Assembly: GCF_014650335.1 (NCBI RefSeq)
Contig: NZ_BMUT01000008.1
Location: 169,170-233,169 of the forward strand
DNA length: 64,000 nt
Source of the DNA: Streptomyces hiroshimensis
GTDB lineage: Bacteria; Actinomycetota; Actinomycetes; Streptomycetales; Streptomycetaceae
Reading direction: 5' to 3'
Part shown: in pieces, positions 34,606 through 43,133 of the stretch
Position numbering within the stretch: the stretch's first letter is position 1
Layout: every line of letters begins with the position of its first letter
Program-made: the position numbers and the translations under genes
The notes under the pieces: generated by a model
Seen by the model: only the letters and a program-made list of their open reading frames with translations
What the model was told of the DNA's origin: nothing
Databases searched by the model: none

Positions 34606-34791
34606 ATGCCAGGCAAGTTCGAGATGTACGAGGACAACTCCGGCAAGTACCGCTACCGGCTGAAGGCGGGAAACGGCGAGATCATCGCCGTGGGCGAGGC
34701 CTACAACAGCAGGTCCGCCTGTGAGAAGGGCATCGAGTCCGTCAAGCAGAACGCCCCTGCGGCACCCGTGAAGGACCTGGGCCACCAGTAG
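34606..34791 (+). CDS. YegP-like DUF1508 protein
   Basis: A 61-residue single-repeat DUF1508 protein: the block GKYRYRLKAGNGEIIAVGEAY followed by SACEKGIESVK is diagnostic. YegP proteins of gamma-proteobacteria have two repeats; one repeat is normal in actinobacteria. GGAGAGG lies upstream of ATG 34606. Function unknown. A strong hairpin follows. Confidence 0.92.
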   Translation: MPGKFEMYEDNSGKYRYRLKAGNGEIIAVGEAYNSRSACEKGIESVKQNAPAAPVKDLGHQ

Positions 34792-34804
34792 TCCCAGGGC
34801 GTGC

Positions 34805-34863
34805 TCCGTTCCCCCGGGGCGCCGGACGGGCAGGAGACCCCGCCCGGCGCCCGGGGGAACGGA
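34805..34863. terminator. Bidirectional terminator between the DUF1508 gene and mrp
   Basis: TCCGTTCCCCCGGG...CGCCGG...CGGG pairs with CCCGCCCGGCGCCCGGGGGAACGGA across a 9-nt loop with two bulges. It is between convergent genes and starts 13 bp after the DUF1508 stop. Confidence 0.85.
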
Positions 34864-34867
34864 CGCG

Positions 34868-36025
34868 TCAGAACTTGTTGCGCGGCGTGATGCCCAGGGA
34901 CATGCCGGAGAGGCCGCGCTGCCGGCCGCCGAGCTTGCCGGCGATCGCGCGCAGCGCCGCACCCGCAGGGGACTCCGGGTCCGTCAGGACCACCGGCTTG
35001 CCCTCGTCGCCGCCCTCGCGCAGGCGCACGTCGATGGGGATGGAGCCCAGGACGGGCACGTTGGTGCCCGTGGTGCGGGTCAGGCCGTCGGCGACGACCT
35101 GGCCGCCGCCGGTGCCGAAGACGTCGACCATCTCGTCGCAGTGGGGGCACGGCAGCCCGGACATGTTCTCCACGACGCCGACGATCTTCTGGTGCGTCTG
35201 CACGGCGATCGAGCCCGCCCGCTCGGCGACCTCGGCGGCCGCCTGCTGAGGCGTCGTCACGACGAGGATCTCGGCGTTCGGCACGAGCTGCGCGACCGAG
35301 ATCGCGATGTCGCCCGTGCCCGGGGGCAGGTCGAGCAGCAGGACGTCCAGGTCGCCCCAGTAGACGTCCGCGAGGAACTGCTGGAGCGCCCGGTGGAGCA
35401 TCGGGCCGCGCCACACCACCGGGGCGTTGCCCGGGGTGAACATGCCGATGGAGATGACCTTCACGCCGTTCGCCGACGGCGGCATGATCATGTTCTCGAC
35501 CTGGGTCGGCTTGCCGTCCGCACCGAGCATGCGCGGGACGGAGTGGCCGTAGATGTCCGCGTCCACGACGCCGACCTTGAGCCCGTCGGCCGCCATGGCC
35601 GCCGCGAGGTTGACCGTGACGGAGGACTTGCCGACGCCGCCCTTGCCGGACGCCACCGCGTACACCCGGGTGAGCGAGCCGGGCTTGGCGAAGGGCACCT
35701 CGCGCTCGGCCGTGCCGCCGCGCAGGGAGGCCGCGAGCTCACGGCGCTGCTCGTCGCTCATGACGTCGAGCTCGACCGTCACGCCGGTGACGCCGGGGAC
35801 GCCCGAGACGGCGTCCTGTACCCGGCTGATGATCGTCTCCCGCATGGGGCAGCCGGACACCGTCAGGTAGACGGCCACCGCGACCGAACCGTCCGCCGCG
35901 ATCCCCACCGATTTGACCATCCCCAGGTCGGTGATGGGTCGCTGGATCTCGGGGTCGTTCACCGTCGCGAGCGCGGCGCGGATCGCGTCCTCGCTCGGAG
36001 ACGTTCCGTTCGTATCGGTAGCCAT
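34868..36025 (-). CDS. mrp: Mrp/ApbC family P-loop ATPase, Fe-S cluster carrier
   Basis: A 385-residue cytoplasmic protein. The N-terminal DUF59/FeS-assembly domain spans about residues 12-85 (VNDPEIQRPITDLGMV, SGCPMRE). The deviant Walker A GKGGVGKS and the Switch II DLPPGTGD are present, and CPHC holds the two cysteines that bridge a 4Fe-4S cluster between subunits. TACCAT lies 7 nt before the ATG, so it is probably leaderless. DUF1003 and MgtE-like genes precede it on the same strand, as in mycobacteria (Rv1229c onward). Confidence 0.95.
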   Translation of the reverse strand: MATDTNGTSPSEDAIRAALATVNDPEIQRPITDLGMVKSVGIAADGSVAVAVYLTVSGCPMRETIISRVQDAVSGVPGVTGVTVELDVMSDEQRRELAASLRGGTAEREVPFAKPGSLTRVYAVASGKGGVGKSSVTVNLAAAMAADGLKVGVVDADIYGHSVPRMLGADGKPTQVENMIMPPSANGVKVISIGMFTPGNAPVVWRGPMLHRALQQFLADVYWGDLDVLLLDLPPGTGDIAISVAQLVPNAEILVVTTPQQAAAEVAERAGSIAVQTHQKIVGVVENMSGLPCPHCDEMVDVFGTGGGQVVADGLTRTTGTNVPVLGSIPIDVRLREGGDEGKPVVLTDPESPAGAALRAIAGKLGGRQRGLSGMSLGITPRNKF

Positions 36026-36069
36026 ACGGACGATGGTACGGCGCGTGAGGGGGCCTCCGGAAAGGGCTG

Positions 36070-36675
36070 TCAGCGGTCGCGTTCCTCACTCTCGGCGGGG
36101 AATACCCGGCGCTGTTCCAGATCCTTGACGAGCTCCTGGAACTCGGAGCGGATCCAGTCGCGCGTCGCGACCTCGCCGAGACCCATCCGCAGCGAGGCGA
36201 TCTCCCGCGTGAGGTACTCCGTGTCCGCGATGGACCGCTCGTTCTGCTTGCGGTCCTGCTCCAGGTTGACCCGGTCGCGGTCGTCCTGGCGGTTCTGCGC
36301 GAGGAGGATCAGCGGCGCCGCGTAGGAGGCCTGCAGCGACAGCATCAGGGTCAGGAAGATGAAGGGATAGTTGTCGAACCGCAGGTGCCCGGGGACGGTG
36401 GTGTTCCACACCACCCACAGGATGATGACGACCGTCATCCAGACGATGAACCGCCCCGTCCCCAGGAAGCGCGCGATCCGCTCGGAGGTCCGCCCGAACG
36501 CCTCCGGGTCGTACTCCGGCAGCCAGCCGCGCCGCTTGACCCGCGGCAGGTCCAGCCGGACGCGCGGGCGGGCGTGCGGGTGCGGGTGCACGGCCTCCGA
36601 CTGCGCCCGGACGCGCTCGGCCCGGTCGGGGCGGTGCCCCAGGGTCCCCTCGCGCCCTCGCTCATTGCCCGCCAT
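36070..36675 (-). CDS. DUF1003 membrane protein
   Basis: A 201-residue protein with two transmembrane helices (about 75-95 and 105-125) separated by the DUF1003 hallmark WNTTVPG...RFDNYPFIFLTLMLSLQASYAAP, then a coiled-coil, charged cytoplasmic tail (QNRQDDRDRVNLEQDRKQNERS). It overlaps the 3' end of the MgtE-like gene by 14 bp, so the two are translated together. Function not known; the link to magnesium is by position only. Confidence 0.92.
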   Translation of the reverse strand: MAGNERGREGTLGHRPDRAERVRAQSEAVHPHPHARPRVRLDLPRVKRRGWLPEYDPEAFGRTSERIARFLGTGRFIVWMTVVIILWVVWNTTVPGHLRFDNYPFIFLTLMLSLQASYAAPLILLAQNRQDDRDRVNLEQDRKQNERSIADTEYLTREIASLRMGLGEVATRDWIRSEFQELVKDLEQRRVFPAESEERDR

Positions 36676-37960
36676 CGACCACCTCCGGCAGCTCGGTCAT
36701 GCCCGGCGCCCCGTGGTGCAGCTCGGTCTCGCGCCAGTCCTCGGGCAGCAGGTGGTCCAGCACGTCGTCGACGGTGACCGCGCCCAGCAGGGAGCCGCTC
36801 TCGTCGACGACGGGCGCGGCGACCATGTTGTACGTCGCGAGGTAGCTGGTGACGGCCGGCAGCGGGGTGACCGGCGGGAGGGGCCGCAGGTCGGTGTCCA
36901 CGATCGAGCCGACGAGGGTGAAGGGCGGGACGCGCAGGAGCCGCTGGAAGTGGACCGTGCCCAGGTACTTGCCGGTGGGGGTCTCGTCCGGCGGGCGGCA
37001 CACGTACACCTGTGCGGCCAGCGCGGGGGAGAGGTCGCGGTTGCGCACGCGCGCGAGGGCGTCGGCGACGGTCGCGTCCGGGCGCAGCACGATCGGCTCC
37101 GTCGTCATCAGGCCGCCCGCGGTCCGCTCCTCGTACGCCAGGAGGCGGCGCACGTCCGCCGCCTCGTCCGGCTGCATGAGGGTCAGCAGGCGCTCCTTCT
37201 CGTCCTCCGGCAGCTCCGAGAGCAGGTCGGCCGCGTCGTCCGGGTCCATGGCCTCCAGGACGTCCGCGGCGCGCTCCTCCTTGAGCTTGCCGAGGATCTC
37301 GATCTGGTCGTCCTCGGGGAGCTCCTCCAGGACGTCCGCGAGCCGGTCGTCGTCCAGCGCCGCCGCGACCTCCGAGCGGCGCTTGGGGGACAGGTGGTGC
37401 AGGACGCTGGCGAGGTCGGCGGGGCGCAGCCGCTCGAACGTCGCGAGGAGGCTCGCGGCGCCCTGGCCGTGCTCCTCCAGGGAGAAGCCGGTGACGGCCG
37501 ACCACTCGACCGTCAGCGTCTCTCCCTTGCGGCGCAGCGCCCCGCCCTTGCCGCGGCGCACGAAGACCTTGTCGATCTCCCAGTCGCGGCGGGCGGGCAG
37601 CTGGATGATCGCTACATCGAGGACGGTCACTTCCTCGCCCCCGTCGACCAGACGTACGCGCCGGTCGAGCAGCTCGCCGAGGACCAGGGTCTCGGTGGGC
37701 CGCTGCTCGAAGCGCCGCATGTTGATCACACCCGTGGTGATGACCTGGCCGGACTCCACGCCCGTCACGCGCGTCATGGGCAGGAAGATCCGGCGGCGGC
37801 TGACGACCTCCACGACCAGGCCCAGGACGCGGGGCGGGCGGCCGCCCACGCGGAGCATCGCGACGAGGTCCTGCACGCGGCCGACCTGGTCGCCGTTGGG
37901 GTCGAAGACCGCCACGCCCGAGAGGTGCGACACGAAGACCCGGTGGGCGCCTGCTGCCAT
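36662..37960 (-). CDS. MgtE intracellular domain and CBS-pair protein lacking the transmembrane domain
   Basis: A 432-residue soluble protein. It has an N-terminal PRC-barrel-like domain (residues about 5-140), the superhelical MgtE N domain (about 165-270, LRPADLASVLHHLS, LEELPEDDQIEILGKL), then a CBS pair (YEERTAGGLMTTEP to the DVLDHLLP block). The family channel domain is absent: the protein ends about 25 residues after the second CBS motif. It thus looks like a free Mg2+ sensor or regulator. ATG 37960 has GGAGGAGG upstream. Confidence 0.9.
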   Translation of the reverse strand: MAAGAHRVFVSHLSGVAVFDPNGDQVGRVQDLVAMLRVGGRPPRVLGLVVEVVSRRRIFLPMTRVTGVESGQVITTGVINMRRFEQRPTETLVLGELLDRRVRLVDGGEEVTVLDVAIIQLPARRDWEIDKVFVRRGKGGALRRKGETLTVEWSAVTGFSLEEHGQGAASLLATFERLRPADLASVLHHLSPKRRSEVAAALDDDRLADVLEELPEDDQIEILGKLKEERAADVLEAMDPDDAADLLSELPEDEKERLLTLMQPDEAADVRRLLAYEERTAGGLMTTEPIVLRPDATVADALARVRNRDLSPALAAQVYVCRPPDETPTGKYLGTVHFQRLLRVPPFTLVGSIVDTDLRPLPPVTPLPAVTSYLATYNMVAAPVVDESGSLLGAVTVDDVLDHLLPEDWRETELHHGAPGMTELPEVVDGGQ

Positions 37961-38119
37961 GCCGCGCACCTCCTCCGTGGTCCGGTGTCCGGTTCAGGCT
38001 AACGTGACCGGGTTCTCCCCGGCGCGGGGGAGACGTCCGTCCGGACTGCTGGCTTCCGCCTGCGGGCGGCACGGGTACGCTGCCCCCTACTCCCCGGCTG
38101 AACAGGAGGCAGGAGCGAC

Positions 38120-38893
38120 GTGCGTACCCGGAAGGCGGCTCTCGTGGGAGCGCTGTGCGCCGGTCTGTCCGTGGCGCTCACCGCCTGCGGCGGCGCCACG
38201 GAGGACCCCGACGCCGGGACCAACGGTGTCGGCAAGCTCGACCCCGCGAAGATCCAGGACAAGGCGCGGGCCGCGGCGCGCGACGCCTCCTCCGTGCACC
38301 TGTCCGGCAGCGTCGTCAGCCAGGGGCGCACGTACAAGCTCGACATGCGGCTGAAGCGGGACGGCGGGACGGGCCGGGTCGCCTCCGACGCCAGCACGTT
38401 CGAACTGCTGCGGGTCGGCGACGAGCTCTTCCTCAAGGCGCCCGCGGCGTTCTGGTCGCGCGGCGACAAGGGCGGAGACGGCAAGGGGGACGGGGCCGCC
38501 GCCGCGGGCAAGCTGGAGAAGAAGTACGTGAAGGTGCCGACCGGGGACCCCGCGTACCAGCAGTTCAAGGGCTTCACCGACAAGGACGTCCTGCTCGACG
38601 GGCTCATCGGCCTGCACGGCAAGCTCGCCCGCGGCGAGCACGGCACGGTGGGCGGCGCCCGGACCATCCGCGTCAACGGCGCCGGAGGCTCGGGCGGCAC
38701 GCTCGACGTCTCCCTCATGGGCACGCCGTACCCCGTGCGCGTACAGCGCGCGGGCGGCGCGGGCCAGCTGGAACTGTCGGACTGGGGCAAGGACTTCGCC
38801 CTGACACCACCGCCGAAGCAGGACACCGTCGACTACGGCAAACGCATCCCCTCCACCGGAGAGGGCTCGTCACTGCCGGCCCCGACGAAGTAG
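38120..38893 (+). CDS. Lipoprotein of unknown function (LppX/LprAFG-like)
   Basis: A 257-residue exported lipoprotein. The signal ends in the lipobox LTAC with Cys23. The mature part has alternating strands (SSVHLSGSVVSQGRTYKLDMRLKRDGG, FELLRVGDELFLKAP) like the half-barrel fold of LppX/LprG proteins that bind hydrophobic ligands. That match is by pattern, not certain. GTG start with GGAGGCAGGAGCGAC upstream. A tandem REP-like array follows the stop. Confidence 0.85.
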   Translation: MRTRKAALVGALCAGLSVALTACGGATEDPDAGTNGVGKLDPAKIQDKARAAARDASSVHLSGSVVSQGRTYKLDMRLKRDGGTGRVASDASTFELLRVGDELFLKAPAAFWSRGDKGGDGKGDGAAAAGKLEKKYVKVPTGDPAYQQFKGFTDKDVLLDGLIGLHGKLARGEHGTVGGARTIRVNGAGGSGGTLDVSLMGTPYPVRVQRAGGAGQLELSDWGKDFALTPPPKQDTVDYGKRIPSTGEGSSLPAPTK

Positions 38894-38987
38894 CCTCGCG
38901 GCTCGCTTCACCTCTCGGCGGTGTCCGGCGGCGCCGGGGATCGGTGCGCGGCGCACGTGGCCTCTCGGCGCGGCCGCGCCATTCTTC

Positions 38988-39110
38988 CCGCCGCGACGGC
39001 GAGACGCCCGACGGCGGTGTCCGGCGGTGCCGGACCGGGCGCAAACCCCGGGGCAAGGCGGGCTCGGCACCGCCGGACAGGTGTGTATCGGCCGGGCGCC
39101 GTCGCGGCGG
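38988..39110. repeat. REP-like palindromic repeat, copy B1 (tandem)
   Basis: Starts CCGCCGCGACGG, contains GTGTCCGGCGGTGCCGG, then GGCACCGCCGGACAG and ends GCCGTCGCGGCGG. It is the first of two copies 188 bp apart in the 410-bp gene-free stretch 38894-39305. A partial third copy (GTGTCCGGCGGCGCCGG, about 38919-38936) precedes it, and the spacers (GGGGCGCAC, CTC-TTGGCG-like) also match, so a 188-bp unit was duplicated. Confidence 0.85.
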
Positions 39111-39175
39111 AGTGGAAGGTCTGCGGAAGCGTGCGGGGCGCACCTTGCCTCTTGGCGGGGCCACGTCACATCTTT

Positions 39176-39297
39176 CCGCCGCGACGGCGAGACGCCCGAC
39201 GGCGGTGTCCGGCGGTGCCGGGCTGAGTGCAACTCTCGGGCGAGGCCGGTTCGGCACCGCCGCACAGGTGCGTTTCGGCCGGGCGCCGTCGCGGCGG
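39176..39297. repeat. REP-like palindromic repeat, copy B2 (tandem)
   Basis: Second copy of the 188-bp unit. The first 45 bases repeat copy B1 exactly; the centre differs and the right arm reads GGCACCGCCGCACAG...GCCGTCGCGGCGG. It ends 8 bp before the stop of the next minus-strand gene. Confidence 0.85.
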
Positions 39298-39305
39298 AGA
39301 GGGTG

Positions 39306-39830
39306 TTAGCGGGACCCCCGGCGGCCTCTCCGGAGGAGTTTCGGCAGGGCCGCCGGCATCGGGCGGCGCGTCGTCGCCGGAGTCGGGAGCGGGCGGGCCG
39401 CCAGGGCCGTGTCGGGGAGCGCCGCCGTGGCGCCGGACGGCTCCAGGCGGAGGACGCGGCAGTCCTCCGCCCACCGCTCGGTGACCCGCTCCGCATCCGG
39501 CGCGTTCAGCCGCTTCGCCTTGAGCTCGGTGACCGCCGCCGTCCAGGCCTCGCCCCCCGCCGGGAGCTCGGTGACGCGCGCGGTCCAGGACACCAGGCGC
39601 CCGCCCTTGTCCTTGCTGCGGACGGTCACCGTCGCCTCGGCGCCGTCGGCGAGCCCGAGGTCGTCCAGCGGCTGTTCGCCGGGGCCGCCCACGACATGGG
39701 CGGCGCCTTCGTGCCACACGTGCCACAGCGCACGGCTGGGCCCCGCCGGTCCCTGCACCCAGATGAGGCCGGACTTCTTCGTGGCCTCCTCGATGAGCGC
39801 CCGGTCGAGCAGCTCCTGCGTCTGTGTCAT
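39306..39830 (-). CDS. Conserved hypothetical protein
   Basis: A 174-residue protein. Residues 1-115 look like a small split-barrel (LIWVQGPAGPSRALWHVWHEGAAHVVGGPGEQPL, TVTVRSKDKGGRLVSWTARV), which could be a pyridoxamine-phosphate-oxidase-like fold, though no flavin motif is clear. The tail is basic and Pro/Ala-rich (KLLRRGRRGSR). TACAGT lies 7 nt before the ATG, so it is probably leaderless. The stop is TAA, unusual in this GC-rich DNA. Confidence 0.8.
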   Translation of the reverse strand: MTQTQELLDRALIEEATKKSGLIWVQGPAGPSRALWHVWHEGAAHVVGGPGEQPLDDLGLADGAEATVTVRSKDKGGRLVSWTARVTELPAGGEAWTAAVTELKAKRLNAPDAERVTERWAEDCRVLRLEPSGATAALPDTALAARPLPTPATTRRPMPAALPKLLRRGRRGSR

Positions 39831-39882
39831 GCGGCCTACTGTATTCGCCGGCGCCCGTGACCAGGAGATCTACCCTGGACGG

Positions 39883-40833
39883 GTGACCAGTGCCCGTACG
39901 CGCAGTGATGCCCTGCCCAGCGCGACCGCCGCCCAGGCGGAGCCCGCCCACCCCCACCCCGGCGTCCGTACGGACCTGCTCCTGCTGGCGATCGCCATCT
40001 CCGGCATCTCCCTCTCGGCGCCGCTGATCGCGGCGACCGCCGCCCCCGCCCTGGCCATCGCCTTCTGGCGCAACGCCATGGCCGTGGGCGCGCTCACCCC
40101 CCTCGCCCTCACCCGGCACCGCGCCGAGCTCTTCTCCATGGGCCGCCGGAACCTGCTGCTGGCCGTGGCCGCCGGCGCGCTCCTGGCCGTGCACTTCGGG
40201 GTGTGGCTGCCGAGCCTGCACATGACGTCGGTCGCGTCCTCGACCGCCCTGGTCACCACCACCCCGATCTGGACGACGCTCTTGATGCGCCTGCGCGGCC
40301 ACCGCCCGCCCGCGCTGGTGTGGGCGGGCACCGCCCTCGCGTTCCTGGGCGTGGTGATCCTCACCGGCGTCGACCTGTCCGTCTCGCCGCGCGCCCTCGC
40401 CGGGGACGCCCTCGCCCTGCTGGGCGGCATGGCGGCCGCCGGCTACGTCCTGCTGGGCGCGGAGGTGCGCCGGACGGTCGGCACGGTCACGTACAGCTAC
40501 GTCTGCTACGCGACGACGACCGTCCTGCTGCTCGCCGCGTGCCTGTTCTCCGGCTCGTCCCTCGCGGGCTACAGCGGCGGCACCTGGCTGAAGCTGGCCC
40601 TGCTGACGGTCACCGCGCAGCTGCTCGGGCACTCGCTGATCAACCGCGTGGTCAAGGGCCTCGGCCCGTCCGTCACCTCGACGGCGATCCTCCTGGAGAC
40701 CCCCGGCGCGGCCCTGATCGCGGCGGTGTGGCTGGGGCAGACCCCGCCGGTCGCCTCCTACCCGGCGCTGGCGGTGATCCTGGCCGGTCTCGGGTTCGTC
40801 ATCATGGCCGACCGTGTGGCCAAGAAGGGCTAG
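39883..40833 (+). CDS. EamA/DMT family transporter
   Basis: A 316-residue membrane protein with ten predicted helices formed by two EamA repeats (SLSAPLIAATAAPALAIAFWRNAMA; SLINRVVKGLGPSVTSTAILLE). Members export amino acids or metabolites; the substrate is unknown. The GTG at 39883 is preceded 6 nt upstream by TACCCT (39871-39876), again a leaderless arrangement, and divergent from the hypothetical gene at 39306-39830. Confidence 0.92.
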   Translation: MTSARTRSDALPSATAAQAEPAHPHPGVRTDLLLLAIAISGISLSAPLIAATAAPALAIAFWRNAMAVGALTPLALTRHRAELFSMGRRNLLLAVAAGALLAVHFGVWLPSLHMTSVASSTALVTTTPIWTTLLMRLRGHRPPALVWAGTALAFLGVVILTGVDLSVSPRALAGDALALLGGMAAAGYVLLGAEVRRTVGTVTYSYVCYATTTVLLLAACLFSGSSLAGYSGGTWLKLALLTVTAQLLGHSLINRVVKGLGPSVTSTAILLETPGAALIAAVWLGQTPPVASYPALAVILAGLGFVIMADRVAKKG

Positions 40834-40859
40834 CCGCCGCGTCGTAAGGCCGGAGAAGG

Positions 40860-41966
40860 CTAGAGCCAGCCGTTCCGCTTGAAGCCGCGGTGGATCGTCA
40901 CACAGATGGCGACCGTGACGACCATGACCGCCGGATAGCCGTACTTCCAGTGCAGCTCCGGCATGTGGTCGAAGTTCATCCCGTAGATCCCGGCGATCAT
41001 CGTCGGCACGGCGAAGATCGCCGCCCATGACGTGATCTTCCGCATGTCCTCGTTCTGCGCCACCGACGCCTGCGCGAGGTTGGCCTGGAGGATGGAGTTC
41101 AGCAGGTCGTCGAAGGACAGGACCTGCTCGTGGACGCGGGCGAGGTGGTCGGCGACGTCCCGGAAGTACTTCTGGATGTCCGGGTCGACCAGCCGCATCG
41201 GCCGCTCGCTGAGCTGCTGCATCGGCCGCAGCAGCGGGGCGACCGCCCGCTTGAACTCCAGCACCTCGCGCTTGAGCTGGTAGATCCGGCCCGCGTCGCC
41301 GCCGCGCGAGGTGCCCTTGGCGGTCGGCGAGAAGACGTCGATCTCCACCTCGTCGATGTCGTCCTGCACGGCGTCGGCGACGGCGATGTAGCCGTCCACG
41401 ACCTGGTCGGCGATCGCGTGCAGCACGGCCGAGGGGCCCTTGGACAGCAGCTCCGGGTCGTCCTGGAGGCGGTGACGCAGCGCCCGCAGCGAGCCCTGGC
41501 CGCCGTGCCGGACGGTGATGATGAAGTCCGGCCCGGTGAAGCACATCACCTCGCCGGTCTCGACGACCTCGCTGGTGGCGGTGAGCTCGGCGTGCTCGAC
41601 GTAGTGGATGGTCTTGAAGACGGTGAACAGCGTGTCGTCGTAACGTTCCAGCTTGGGCCGCTGGTGGGCGTGGACGGCGTCCTCCACGGCCAGCGGGTGC
41701 AGCCCGAACTCCGCGGCGATGCCCGAGAACTCACGCTCCGTCGGCTCGTGCAGCCCGATCCAGGCGAAGCCGCCGCCGGCCCGCACCCGGCGCATCGCCT
41801 CGGCGGGGCTGACGTGGTCGCTGAGGCGCTTGCCGTCGCGGTAGACGGCGCAGTCGACGACCGCACTGCTGACGGACGGGTCGCGGGTCGAGTCGTACTC
41901 GTACGGCAGGGCGCTGCGGCGCAGGGCGGGGCGGACGGCCTCACGCAGATCACGGATCATCGACAT
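40860..41966 (-). CDS. corA: CorA family magnesium/divalent cation transporter
   Basis: A 368-residue protein. The large cytoplasmic domain precedes two C-terminal helices, with the pore signature YGMNFDHMPE between them (about residues 325-340). The block GFAWIGLHEPTEREF is typical of the Mg2+ transporter subgroup. AAGGAG lies before the ATG at 41966. It converges with the EamA gene (27 bp apart). Nearby MgtE-like and DUF1003 genes suggest a magnesium-related neighbourhood. Confidence 0.95.
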   Translation of the reverse strand: MSMIRDLREAVRPALRRSALPYEYDSTRDPSVSSAVVDCAVYRDGKRLSDHVSPAEAMRRVRAGGGFAWIGLHEPTEREFSGIAAEFGLHPLAVEDAVHAHQRPKLERYDDTLFTVFKTIHYVEHAELTATSEVVETGEVMCFTGPDFIITVRHGGQGSLRALRHRLQDDPELLSKGPSAVLHAIADQVVDGYIAVADAVQDDIDEVEIDVFSPTAKGTSRGGDAGRIYQLKREVLEFKRAVAPLLRPMQQLSERPMRLVDPDIQKYFRDVADHLARVHEQVLSFDDLLNSILQANLAQASVAQNEDMRKITSWAAIFAVPTMIAGIYGMNFDHMPELHWKYGYPAVMVVTVAICVTIHRGFKRNGWL

Positions 41967-42474
41967 GGCAGGGCTCCTTCACGGGCCGGCCGCCAGCCGG
42001 TGCGGAGCGCGAGTGCAACGCGGCCCGGAACGTGGACGTGCGGCCCTGGACGACGGGAGACCCGTGTACGGGGACACGTCCGCAAATCGGACGGCGCTTC
42101 GTGCGGTGCGGCGAGGCTGACGGCAGTTCGCGGAGAACTTCGCAGAGAAGCAGAGAACTTCGCGGAGAACACGGAACAAAGCGGGACGAAGGCGCTCTTC
42201 CGTCGGCGCTGCGGGCGCGAAAGAACTTCCGGGAAAACGTCGGCGGCACTGCCGAGGGCGGAAGATCTCAGATCACGAGGAGTGCGTCCGGAGCGAAGGG
42301 ACGGGAGAACTGCCGGTACTGCACGGTCGACTAGGATCCACCGCAGCCCCACCTCCTCCGGCCGGTCCCCGCTGAGGGACGAACGTAACTCCCTGACCAG
42401 AGGTCAAGGCTAGCAGCCACTTGACCCGTCAATACCCTCCTTTGCCCGTTCGATACGCGTTCTATGCTCACTGC
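41967..42474. other. 508-bp gene-free region between corA and the SUFU gene
   Basis: No frame here has a convincing start, ribosome site and codon bias. It includes a 20-bp tandem repeat at 42131-42170, a GAAC-rich segment to about 42240 and the SUFU promoter (TATGCT, 42463-42468). Such a long leader before corA could hold a regulatory RNA, but I see no known metal riboswitch. Confidence 0.6.
42131..42170. repeat. Two tandem 20-bp units in the corA upstream region
   Basis: CGGAGAACTTCGCAGAGAAG is followed directly by CAGAGAACTTCGCGGAGAAC: 17 of 20 positions match. The core AGAACTTCGC is itself partly self-complementary. About 200 bp upstream of the corA start on its sense strand. Confidence 0.65.
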
Positions 42475-43059
42475 ATGTCAGACGTTCTCGCACTGGTCGA
42501 GGCCCGGCTCCGGACAGCCCTGGGCGAACCGGACGCGCGCGCAGCGGTGACCTTCCTCGGCACGGACCGGATCGAGGTCCTCCGATTCCATGACGGGGAC
42601 GTCGTGCGCTACGCCACGCTCGGGATGTCCGCCCAGCCCATGGCCGACCCCACCGCCGTCGTCGCCGACCCCCTCCGCGGGCCCCGCGCCGAGCTGGTCC
42701 TCTCCGTCCGCGCCGGCCGCGCCGATACGGACAAGGTGCTGCGGCCGCTGGCCGTCCTCGCCGCCTCCCCCCAGGTGGAGGGCCTGATCGTGGCGCCCGG
42801 CGCCTCGCTCGACACCGGGGAGCCGCTCTGGCCCGGGGCGCCCTTCACCTCCGTCCTCGTCGCCGAGGCCGGGGGCCTGGTCGAGGACCTGGAGCTGGAC
42901 GAGCCGATGGACCCCGTCCGCTTCCTTCCGCTGCTGCCGATGACCCCCAACGAGGCGGCCTGGAAGAGGGTGCAGGGAGCGGAGGCGCTGCAGGAGCGGT
43001 GGCTGCGGAACGGCACGGATCTGCGTGACCCGATGCGCTCCGGGGTACCCCTGGGATGA
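42475..43059 (+). CDS. Suppressor-of-fused (SUFU)-domain protein
   Basis: A 194-residue cytoplasmic protein with the SUFU-like fold: VVRYATLGMS near residue 40, PRAELVLSVRAG, then a C-terminal LELDEPMDPVRFLPLLPMT. SUFU-like proteins in bacteria are often parts of immunity or contact-dependent systems, but no toxin partner is seen here. TATGCT (42463-42468) ends 6 nt before the ATG, so translation is likely leaderless. Confidence 0.88.
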   Translation: MSDVLALVEARLRTALGEPDARAAVTFLGTDRIEVLRFHDGDVVRYATLGMSAQPMADPTAVVADPLRGPRAELVLSVRAGRADTDKVLRPLAVLAASPQVEGLIVAPGASLDTGEPLWPGAPFTSVLVAEAGGLVEDLELDEPMDPVRFLPLLPMTPNEAAWKRVQGAEALQERWLRNGTDLRDPMRSGVPLG

Positions 43060-43133
43060 CCGGCCGGGCCGCCGACGTCCGGACGGGTGATCGTCCTTGA
43101 CGCGGCGGCGGCCTGGGAGGACCGTTGGAGGTT

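Noticed and set aside
42032..42334. 100-codon frame in the corA upstream gap
   Set aside because: No ribosome site, poor third-position GC bias, and the 20-bp repeats account for part of the pattern.
42475..43059. SUFU-domain gene as part of a toxin-immunity system
   Set aside because: No polymorphic toxin, secretion signal or immunity cluster is beside it; the neighbours are housekeeping genes.
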